Assembly (NCBI GenBank): GCA_013398295.1
Contig: VZSF01000979.1
Coordinates: 62,001 to 126,000, forward strand
Direction of reading: 5' to 3'
Source: Chionis minor
Taxonomy: Eukaryota; Chordata; Aves; Charadriiformes; Chionididae
DNA length: 64,000 bases
Below the pieces are notes generated by a model. The model was not told the origin of the DNA and did not search any database. It saw nothing but the letters and a program-made list of their open reading frames with translations. Shown piece by piece: positions 51,101 through 63,100 of this stretch; the first letter of the stretch is position 1, and each line of letters begins with the position of its first letter. The translations under genes were made by a program, and so were the position numbers.

Positions 51101-54100
51101 TTCCTGTTCTTATCTTTTTGCATTCTGGAAGATTTTGTTTCCTCACTTTTGAAACTAATTAATTTGAGGAAAATTTTATCTCTCTAAAGCCTGAAGTTTA
51201 GTCTACTTAAGCTCACTGAGTATTTCAAAGTTCATTGAATAGGGAGCTCTTTTGTTAAGTCTCTGTTTACTAGGAAGAATACACTTCCAGTGGAAAAAAT
51301 AGTTGTTCAAACACAAATTGAAAACTTAGTCTTCAATTTGTGCTTTGTACTTACTTCTAGAAAAGTGAGAAAAATAATTGTCTTTCATTAATAGAATAAA
51401 ATCTGTTAGTTACACCTATGAAACATAATGGGTATAGAAAAAAAGTTAATGAACAGCTAGTCATGAAAACAGACAAAGGATCTAAAACCTAACATGACTG
51501 AGTTTCTGGACATCTGTGTGCTGAAATTCAAGATTTCTTGCAATAGCTCAACCCTTTGAACAACTAGATGCCACTCGAAAAGATGGTCTCACTTTCTCAC
51601 ACTCTACCATGTCCCTTTTAGCAATCAGTAGGCATTTGATAGTGCCTATCTGTCACATGAAACCCCAGCCTCTAAATAGTGGAGTAAGTTGTGCTGGTGG
51701 AGCTCTAACCCTTCCATTGACTAGTAATTCATTCCTCTAATTAGAAGAAAAAATTAAAAATATTTGAACAATCACAAATTTCTGTACCTTAATAAAATAT
51801 CTAAAAATAATGTAGTTATGTTGTTGGTGGTGAAACTAACAGTTTGATTAAATTGTATAAATGTTATCTCTTTATGTGATTGTCAGCTCTTGACGTGATT
51901 AATCCTCATCATCATGTCCATCAGTATTTTGGTACTTTAGGCATATTGTACCACTTTAAGTAGCAACAAGTTCAGAAGTACTCCTTGAATTCAGCTTTAC
52001 TTTTCTGCAAAAGATGCAGGGACAAATATTTATGTCTTGGATATTATTACTTTTTAGTTACTAAAAAACTATTATAAACTGTTAGGATATTTGTGCCTTG
52101 AAATATTTGCCTTATGTTTAATTTCTATTTTATATACGCTTGGCTGTATTACAAAATGTATATATATTTGAAACAAAAAATGTGCGATATTATTTTCATC
52201 CACACCATAAGAGATGAGCTAGGTAATTTCAGCACTCCTACATGGCTTCCTGATTTCCAGATTTTCATTAGGAATTCAGAGATGCACTAAGATTTCTATA
52301 GCAGACACCTGTGATATGAGACAAGAAATGTCACCTCCTCCACCTGTGAAAGTCTCAGAAATCACATATTCTGCTGCAAGGAAATCAGAATAGAAACTGA
52401 AAATGGGATCTTAACTTTTTGTCAAAACGTAGTGAGGTTGAGTTGCTTCAATGGGTTGGTAAGGCTGGAGGTAAAAGATGCTGACTAAATCAGTTTCTGT
52501 CAATTCTTCAGGCATGGTTTCCTGTCCCCTCCCAAAGCATTTCAGGAGCTGTTCTAGATTTGCAGCTGTGTCCATGGACACATTATTATGGCAGGGGAAA
52601 AAAGCATATTAATTCTGACCCACCCAGCTCTCTGGTCACAATCCAGCTTTTTGGATGTGCGCAATGTAGAAAAGATTAATTAACCCCATACACTGTAGAG
52701 GAATTAACTTTTGTGCATAACATGGAGGTCACAGGAACCTTTATTCTTAAAATTTTATATCTGAATCTGTTTAAATTCTTGATTCAAATAGCCTCTTGCT
52801 AGTATAGTAGTACACTTGATTGGTTTTTTTCTTGGATTTCTTGCTTGCTTTTTGGTTTCGGCCTTTAAAAACATGCAAAGGAAAATTGAGAGAGAGATGA
52901 AAAATCAAATCCAACAAAAACCCATACTTGACAGCCAGTGGATTTTTACACATAATCTTTTTCATATGCCTGTGTCTCATGGCATGGACTTCTGGTTTTA
53001 AGAGCAATTTTATGTTTTATCCAACCCTTAGGCAGGCACAAATGTTTTTTCACAAATTACCCTTTGTAGGATGCTTGGCAGTTTGAAACTCAGCGGAAAG
53101 TTAGACTGAGGGCCATTATCTAAGCAGCATTCAGAGCTGCACACACCAACAGTACCGGCATTGTCCTCTGCCTTGGACTGTAAGAGTCCTGTCTTTCTCA
53201 GATCATTAAGGAGCATCCTTTACAGCATGAAAATATTGTTTATACGCAAATGTGCAACTTAAGAGTTTTACGCTTAAAAGTGACTTTTTCAGACTTAGCA
53301 AAGCACCTACATCTTGTAGAAACATGATGGCCTATATTTGGGTCAAACATTTTGAGATCATGTCTCCTTCCTATGACTGGCTATAAATCCCAACCATAAG
53401 CAAAGACACCATGTCTCAGGGAGCAACCTCTGTGGACAAAAGTTCAGTATTATTTGGTAGTCCAGATGCCTGAAATTCATGCAGCCATGGCTTGCCATGC
53501 CTCAGTTTCATTCACACAGTTGAAGATTCATCTCAGCACTCAGCTGGTAGCAAATTGTGAACTCTTCCTGGACAAGCATCAGAGTAGATTTCATAGTTCC
53601 CCTCTACTGCCTGTTACTGTATCTTGCTGTCAAGGAACAATCAATATGCAGAATATATTTACCTTATAGTTACCTTACCTTAGGTGGCAAAATATTGGTG
53701 GTCTCTGAGTATTGCTTTCAAGCAGGGGAAGAGGCAGACCTTTCTATTTCCTGATGATATTTCAAGTGTAGCTGGTTGCAAAGCAGCTCTTCAGAGTTTA
53801 ATAACTAGCATATGATGACCTGACCTGGTAAGATACTGATACTAGTACTAAATCACCTGATATCTTTTTTATTCAATCACTTCAGAGAAACAGGCAGATT
53901 TTTATGTAGCTTTCTGTGAAGGATTGTGGTTCCCAAGCCCTTCCCTGAGGCTTTTGAATCTTGGACAGCTGAGATTTTCCTGTGCTGTTTTTCACAAAGG
54001 TTCATACAAACATCAAATGTTTTTCATTTAAAGTTCTACCAGCTGCCTACGAATTTTTAGTTGCTTGAATACAAGGCAAGGGTTACATGGCTGGTGTTCT

Positions 54101-57100
54101 ATTGTTCACTTAGTTCAAGTGGAAAATGGCTTAACCACATTAATCAAACATTCCAAACATATTTAAGATCAGCCTGAGGTCAAATCTGGTCAGTTTTAGC
54201 CCAAAAATATTTCTTGGACAAGTTCTAAGACATCATCATAAAATGGAAACTCTCATACTTAATGGTAGCATTTATAACAGATCTTAATTTCTGTATTTAT
54301 TGTAAAAATCTATGACAAGCTGTATTCACTGAATATTTTAGGTTGTTATGCTCTCCTTTACTATCACATAAGCATTTTCATTACACTATTCAGACACTTT
54401 TTTTCATGTTGAAACTAATTTATTTTTGAAACTTAATTTTTCTTATTTAATAGCAACAACAGACCAGCAGGCAGCCTCATTTGAAATGGAAATGTCTCAA
54501 GCTGGTTTCAGTGCTCACTATTCTCAGGTAAACAAGCCGTTTGCAAAAATAAGTTCTTTTACAAAGTAGATTTTTGTTGGTGATGGCATGAATTTAGAAT
54601 GAGTATTTCAGAATTCTTTGCACAGTCCTGTTTGCTGTTGGAAGTTTTGGAGTTTCTCTTAACTCAGTTACTTTTTTGTAAAATGTAGAATCCAGGAATC
54701 ATAAAATCATAGCATCTTTTGGGTTAGAAGGGACCTTAAAGAATCACCTAGTTTCAACCACCCTGCCATGGGCAAGGACACCTCCCAGTAGACCAGGTTA
54801 CTCAAAGCCCCACCCAGCCTGGCCTTGAACCCTTCCAGGGATGGGGCATCCACAGCTTCTCTGGGAAGCCTGTTCCAGTGCCTCACCACCCTCACCGGAA
54901 ACAATTTCTTCCTAATATCTAATCTAAATCGACCCTCTTTCACTTTATAACCGTTACCCCTCACCCTATCACTACACTCCCTGACAAAGAGTCCCTCCCC
55001 ATCCTTCCTGTAGGCCCCCTTTAGCTACTGGGAGGCTGCTATAAGGTCTCCCTGGAGCCTTCTCTTCTCTAGGCTTAACAACCCCAACTCTGTCACCCTG
55101 TCCTCATAGCAGAGGTGCTCCAGCCCTCTGATCATCTTTGTGGGCCTCCTCTGGACTTGCTGCAACAGGTCCGTGTTCTTCTTATGTTGGGGCCCCCAGA
55201 GCTGGTCATAGAACTCCAGGTGGGGTCTCACCAGAGTGGAGTAGAGAGGCAGAATCACCTCCCTCTCCCTGCTGGCCAGGCTTCTTTTGATGCAGCCCAG
55301 GATGTGGTTGGCTTTCGGGGCTGAGAGCGCACATTGCTGAGCTTCCCATCAAGGAACACTCCCAAGTCACTCTCCTCCGGGCTGCTCTCTATCCATTCTC
55401 TACCCAGCCTGTATTTGTATCCATTGTGATCATCTGTTCAGTGTATACAAATTAAATTAAAATTTAACATGAGATTAAAAGAACTGGGAAGAGTTAAGCT
55501 TTAAAGATATGAAACAGTAATGACAGTGGAAAAGAGCACAGTAGGAGTAACTGAACTGAACAAACGTGGAGCAATCCAAGACAAACTGACATACATGGGA
55601 AAACCTTCAACATGCCTTTTTATATAGCTCAGCGTATCACTGGTAAAAAAGAGAATAAAATACCTTCAAAATGATCTAACTTATACTTTAACTTACACTT
55701 TATTGCAGAAGCACTCTCTGTTAATTTTTACTCTCTGCACTACATTACATATGATGCTTTAGCTGGCATATCGTACTGTAAGAACAAGTATTACCTGATA
55801 GGGAGCATGAGGATTATTTATAAGATTTGTATCTATTTGGTAGATCATATTTTTGAAGTTCATAAACAACTGACGTGCTATCATCAGACTCTCACATCAG
55901 GAGAGGATCTTCAGTCCTTGGTGTATTGACAGAGTCCAGGTGTCTGGGATCTGTCTTAGCTAGAAGGCTACATTCATGCTTTTATGCAAGAAAGGTCAGC
56001 AAGCCATTTCTCATTGACCAAAGGCTTTTGCATAACATACAAGACTCACAGATTCAACACAGAAAGGTTCAAGTTTCTGAAAGTTTGTCTGGGAAATGCA
56101 CTTAAGTGTTGTATTCTGCGATTAGCTTTGCTAAATCACTTTCATCTTTCTGTTTGGCCTGGACTGGTGGGCTGAAGTTGTAGGAGCTGTGTTCCATTCT
56201 GATGCTTTTTTTTTTTTTTTTAAGTTGGGTGCATGTTTAAGAAAAAGTGGGAGACATACTATAATTGTAGGGGCCATACTATAATAGGAACAACAGGGCT
56301 AAATAGGTGAGTGTACAGGAAGCATTACCCAAATGTGAGCATCATGAACAATGAATACCAAAAGATGGTTCACATAGAGAACAGGCTTTTTGTTTTTCTT
56401 CTTTGCATAAGGATTGGGTCATGCTTGGAGCAGTTGGAGCATATGACTGGAATGGCACGGTGCTCATGGTGAAGGACAGTGGTATTTCAATGCCAACTAA
56501 TGACACTTTTCGTGACAGGCTTTCAGAAAAAAATGAACCCCTTGCAGCCTATCTAGGTAAGAGAAATAGCCCATCTTATAAGACTTTTTGACACATGCTA
56601 GAAGATGTCTCTCAAATCTCATTCACAAAGAGTATCTTACAGAATATTATATTCTAGGACCCTGGGAAAATGTATAATGTATGGACATGTCTACTGTATG
56701 ATTTTCTTGTTATTTTTTAAAAAAAATTACTACTTCCACAATCAAAAACTAGTCTAAACACTTAAAGACCTAAGTATATCAAGACTTTCCCCAACAGAGA
56801 TGTCTAATATGTTCAGAGAAGATTTCACAAATTCTTCTAGTATTCTTAGCAAGTTTTTCTCTGCCTTGGTAGTTAAAAAGTTTTATATGGTACTCAGTCT
56901 AAACCTTGTCTAAAATTAAGCTGATTTCTCTTACTTAATGGAAAAAAACAACAGTTTACAACTATCTTTTTTATAATAATGTTTTGCATACTGGCAAGCT
57001 GTTGTTTTCCTCTCAGCCTTTTCTACCAAAAAGCATCAGTGGCTATCTCTCTTCTCTAGGTCTTGCTTTCTACACCTCACAGTTCTGTTTGCTCTGATAT

Positions 57101-60100
57101 CTCATTTAAGCCACATTTTCACTGAAGAGTCAACACTAGAATAATTTTGGGTTTTTTCCCTAAGTAAACTGTTTGTCTTCTTTGCAAAATGCCATTAACT
57201 ATTTTTTTAATCTGAAATTTGGTAAAATCATTTTAAATTTAGGTCACATCCTCCATAATACTTGCAACCCTGCCACAGGTTTGATCCATCTGCAAATTTT
57301 TTAAGTCTTACTTCACACAAGTTATTAAATTGTTGCTAATATTAAACAGAGCTAGGTTCAAAATGCCCCCAGAATCACACTTTGAAGACTCCATCAATTT
57401 GACAGTAAGCCAGTGACAACTGTTCTTTGAAATGAGCTTTCCAACCAGCTATTTACAACTTATTTCACCAGTACCATCACAGTCTTACAACGTGTAAGAA
57501 TGGTAAGTTGCATGCGACTCAACAGCCCGTCAACACAGTGGTGCTCCTGACTCTGAGACTGTAGGCAAACACATATCCAGCCCTTTTAATTAACTCTGTG
57601 ATTATTCTCTACCATAACCAGGGCTAAACATCTAGTTGTAGAATAAGCCTTTAAAAAGCTCTGAATCATAGCAAGGATTTCTGATGCATTCTGAGTGTAC
57701 TGCATCTTGACTTCTTGTCTGCTTCCTAGGATACACTGTGAGTTCAGCATTGACGCCTGGAGGTGTGCTGTACATAGCAGGACAGCCACGATACAATCAC
57801 ACTGGCCAAGTAATAATTTATAAAATGGAAGGAAGAGAGGTTCGAGTACTTCAGAGGTTAAATGGAGAACAAGTAAGTATGCCTTCATTATTAACATGTG
57901 AGAGGAGTATGACATGAGAAATAGTGATTTCGAATAAGAACTCTGCATTGGAAGAGGAAATGAAACTGAGAGTTGTAAGCAAGATCAGAAGGAAACGTTA
58001 GATAGATGCTCTGGTATAGTAAGTAATAGCAAGTGGTCTCTACAGTAATCAGAGATCCTTGGAAATTTTGTCCTTGAGGGTTAAACCTTCACCAGTGTCA
58101 AAGTGGTTGTAGCCGTCTCTGTACTCACAGTTTTCTCTGCTGAGTGGAAGAGGTATGTCACTGGCAGGAAAGGGGTGTGACGAACAGGTTCTGTGCAAGA
58201 GCATCAGCTGGGATAGTGTGAAATATTGAGTAGCTGCTTCTTATATTGAGTAGTAGCTTACTGAGAGCTGCTCCTGCAGGAAAAAATCACGTATTAAAAG
58301 ATGGTACTATAATGTTATGCACATGAGGGTTGAAAGTCCTGGCTACTTGGGTCTTGCCAGGCTGTAGTACCAGCTTCTTTCAGGACAATACTGGTTACCT
58401 AATTTTCACCTATACCTAGTGTCTGCAACTCAGCTGATCAATCAGTCCTTTTAGAGTCAATGAAGGAAAGTAGGTATTTTTAACGTTTTAGAGTTCTGGC
58501 CTACCAGAAGCATCTTCTGTGAGATGATATGCGTCTTGCACTAGAAGAGACTGCTTCTCATTTTGAGTGTAAAGGAACTGCGGGGTGTCTAGCATAGCTG
58601 TCAAGTGAATGTTGTCAGACAAATGCCATACCTTATACCGAGTCTATGAATACATCTAGCTCTTTGTGTAGATCTTATTCCTCTGCATTTAGTGGCAACT
58701 TGGGAATTTTGGATTGCAAACTTGGTCACACTGTGTTGTTTCAGACCTTTGGTCCACTGCTCTACCTTTTTCTCCTCGAAAGCCGAAGAGCATTGATTTT
58801 GCTCCTTCTATGTATTATTGTTGGGACTGAAGAGAAAACTATCTTCCCTAAGACACTTCCATTCAAATTCTGTCTTAAGGGGTCCTACTCCCCTTAGCAG
58901 GAGGAAGGCACCACTTGTACCTTTCAGACTCAGGAGAGTCAAAAGTCGAATGGACCATTCTTAAATAAAAAAATATGGCAACAAACCCTAAAACAGAAAA
59001 CAAGCTTCAAAGGCAAACAGACCAAAAAGATCTAGGTAGCAAAGAAAATTTCTGCCTAATGGTTGACATTCAACATTGTGGTAAGCAACCATAAAAAAGG
59101 TCTCTGAATAGGAATGTTGCATGATGTTGCTCACTCTGTCTCTGATCTATACCTTATATTTTCCTGCAGATTGGATCGTACTTTGGAGGTGTTATTACCA
59201 CAATTGACATCGATAGGGACTCATTTACAGACCTTCTTCTTGTTGGAGCTCCTACATATATGGGAACTGAGAAAGAGGAGCAAGGGAAAGTGTATGTTTA
59301 TGGTCTGAACAAGGTAAGGATGATGGTTATTAACCAGGAACAGAACATGCTCCTTACTGTCTTCATATCCTTATTTCGAAGAAATATGATAAGTTGAGCT
59401 TGGGAAGATGACCTGTTGAAAACAGAGAAACATGATTTTGACAATTGAGAGTAAAATACAGATTATTTCTGACCTATTTTTGTAACCGAATTTATTATAG
59501 AGATAAGCACTATATCCTGTAAGCTGCAATATGGCATAGACGCAAATTTATTGGATTAATTTTCTATGACATTTTCTTTTTACTTTCACAGCTTAGGGAA
59601 CAGGAGGGCTCATCCTCCCTAAAAGTGTGTGCTCCAGTATCCTTGTGACTTGCTTACCAACCTAGAGCTAAACCCCTTACATCCAACAGCTTTTAAACAT
59701 GTCACCACTAGCTTGAGGAATATACCAGCTGCACCTCATCTTCTTAATTTAATAAGACTTTCCTTCCAATGGCTATGCATACTTTTTCTTCTTTTTTCAC
59801 TCTTTTAGTCCAGTAACGTGCTTTATCATTGTAACAGTTATCAAAATGTGTCCTAACAATGATGGTCACCTAAAATACTGTTGCAAGAAAATGACCTGAA
59901 GAGATTGGATCTATTTGGCAAGGAATAGTTTCTTCCAGTTTCTACGTGCATGTCGCTACCAACAAATTGCTGGTGAATAGGGTTGGCAAGAAAACAAGAA
60001 TTCCATGCCCTCCAGTAATAAAAGGGGTTGAAATTTGTTTTTCCTGCTCTACCTTTTAACCACCTTCAGATAAAGGAGATGCAGCAACTTCTTGATGCTG

Positions 60101-63100
60101 CTGATTTCTAACATGGAACTCATGTGACCAACATCTTGGGAAGACTGGTTACACATCATACTCTGTGTGTGTGTGTTTGGTCTAGGACACACACTGGACC
60201 AGAAGAATATATGTGTTAAGCCGTGGAGTATGTGTCTACTGAGGACAGAATTCAGTCTATGTAAGAAAAATGCTTTTATTCTGGAATAACAGTATTGCCA
60301 TCTGTGTTTCATCAGAAACTTGGCTTACTTATCAGATAAAGAGAATGCTTTTAGAAGAACTCTTTACACTATCTTAAGAATGAAGTGGTTACTTACAATA
60401 ACATCCAAATATTGTTACGATACTGTGCTTTCCTGTGAAACTTCAAGAAATGTGCAGAAGTATCTTGATGCAGAAAGAGAAGGAGCGAGAATGTCTTTCC
60501 TACCCACTACTCAGAAAGAACATTTGAATTATAGTTACAGAATCACAGTTTCTACTGTGCAATCAATCACTAGGAACAGGAAGTAATTGTTTCATTTAAT
60601 TCATCAGTTCATCTTCCAGACAGGAGCTCTTAAAAGCCTGCAGTGCTAAAATGTTCATGGAAATCCACAAACTCTAAATCTGTTCTTCCACAGACAAAGT
60701 TTGAGTATCAGATGAGTCTCGAACCTATAAAGCAAACATGCTGCTCACCGTTAAAGCAGGACACCTGCAAAGTTCTTAAGAATGAGCCTTGTGGTGCACG
60801 CTTCGGGACTGCGATTGCTGCAGTGAAGGATCTCAATCTTGATGGATATAATGACATTGTAATAGGTTCTCCCTTAGAGGATGATCATCGGGGAGCTGTT
60901 TATATTTATCATGGCCGCGGCAACACAATCAGCAAAAAATATTCACAGGTATGAAGTATAACTTTGCAGATTGGCAACCACTGTATGTAGCTTAGATCCT
61001 GTTTTCCTGTGTCTGCCCAACGTAGGATCAAACTGTGACTCGACCTGTCACGACAGCTTCTTTTTTAAAATATTCTGTACTTTTAAACTCATACTGATTT
61101 AAAATAATTTTACTCTAATATTTTCAGAAAATATATTTGCATATTTTTATTAGAAACCTTCTGAAATGTTCTGTACAGCCAGGAAAGTAGATATTCAATT
61201 CTGAATTTTTATAGTGTGTTCATCACCAGGGTAACTGTTTTAGGAGTATTGTAATGAAAATTTAATGTATTTAAAGAGCCTAAGAGCCATCTAACTGCCA
61301 ACAAATGCGTCTTGAATGTTCTTACAAAATCCTTCAATATGTACTGCATAAACTTCTTAATGCTTTTCACAGCGTATTGCATCAGGCGGAGATGGGGAAA
61401 AAGTGAAATTTTTTGGCCAGTCAGTGCATGGAGAAATGGATTTGAACAATGACGGGCTGATTGATGTCACCATTGGAGGCCTTGGTGGGGCTGCCCTCTT
61501 CTGGTACGGACTCTCACAGCAGCTGTTGAGCCAGAAAATAACCATTTGTCTTGGGATACAAGTGTAACTTGCCTGTACCACAGTTTGAACTGTTATGAGG
61601 ATACTGGTTTCATCTCATGCTTTGACACTGGCTGTGAATCTTCATCTTTTCATGTCTCTCTGGAGGAACAAATATAAAACTTAGAAGATAATAAATAGAG
61701 GAATTTTTTAGAAACCTTGTTAGCCTAGGATGAAGACCTTGTCCTCCTAGACCATATTCAAAACAGAAACTGATTCCACTAAGTAAAACAGAAAAAAACC
61801 CTTGAGTGTTCTCTTTTTCACAGTATATTGCATATTGTCCTATTAGCAATATCAAGGACATGTTCGAATGTAAAGGGGTCACTAAGAAAACTCATTGGAC
61901 TTCCTAACAAGAAAACTCTAGTTTTACTCTAAACTTTCTGGTTAACAGTGAATTAGTTTTCTTTACAAAAGAGCATGATTCAGATGGCATAAGGAGCAAT
62001 ATATTTTTTTAAAGGAGAAGAGAAAAATACCAGTAAAAGAAATTAATACAGTAATATCTAATCCCTCATTTCTAGAGCACAACTAAAACTATTTCTCTCT
62101 CTGGCAAGGCAATTGCTAAGCCAGGTCCTTGCTCTCCATGTCCTGCTGTTCCACCTAACTCACCTGCTAGGTGATCAGGTGTGTCAGCTCCTGCTACCAT
62201 CCTCAAGCTGCCTGCTAGGAGGAAAGGCTGAGGGAGTTGGGTCTTTTTAGTCTGGAGAAGAGAAGACGGAGGGGGGATCTCATCAATGCCTGTAAATACT
62301 TAAAGGGAGGGTGCCAGGAGGATGGGACCAGTCTTTTTTCAGTGTTCCCCAGTGACAGGACAAGAGGTAATGGGCACAAACTTGAACATAGGAAGTTCCA
62401 TCTAAACCTAAGGAGGAACTTCTTTCCTTTGAGGGTGTCAGAGCACTGGAACAGGCTGCCCAGATATATGGTGGAGTCTCCGACTGTGGAGACATTCCAA
62501 ACCTGCCTGGACACCATCCTGTGCAACCTGCTGTAGGTGGCCCTGCTCTGGCAGGGGGGTTGTACCAGATGATCTCCAGATGTCCCTTCCAACCCCTAAC
62601 ATTCTATGATCCTGTGATTCTATACACTGTCTCGAGGCCAAAAGGGAACTGAGCTAGAGCAAAGGGAGAGGCAGGAATGCTTTGCAGGGACAGGGGTGAA
62701 GGGGACTGAAGGGTGAGGGAAGCAAAGGGGTAAGGGATCTCAGCCTGTATATCTACCCACAGCCGAAGAGATGGCGCGCTAGCCTCCAGCTTGTGTATAG
62801 CAATGTGTTCATCTGTGGATGCCCTCAAGGATGGGTCTGGGCCTTCAGTCTCTTCTAAAATGTCACTGGCTCTATAGAATTGCTTAAATGCTTTTGGAAA
62901 TATTTTTTCTGGTGCCTGTTCTGAAACAAGTACAGCACTGTGGAGAAACCCTGTGCCCATTTTCTCTGTAATTTGTTGTTTACTGGTACTATGCATAGAG
63001 TGTATAGCTAAATACTTCTCTATCCCATCATATATGTGTATTTTAATGTTGAATATCGCACATTTTGTAAGTTCATTCTTAAATTTAGAAAAGTTGCTGC

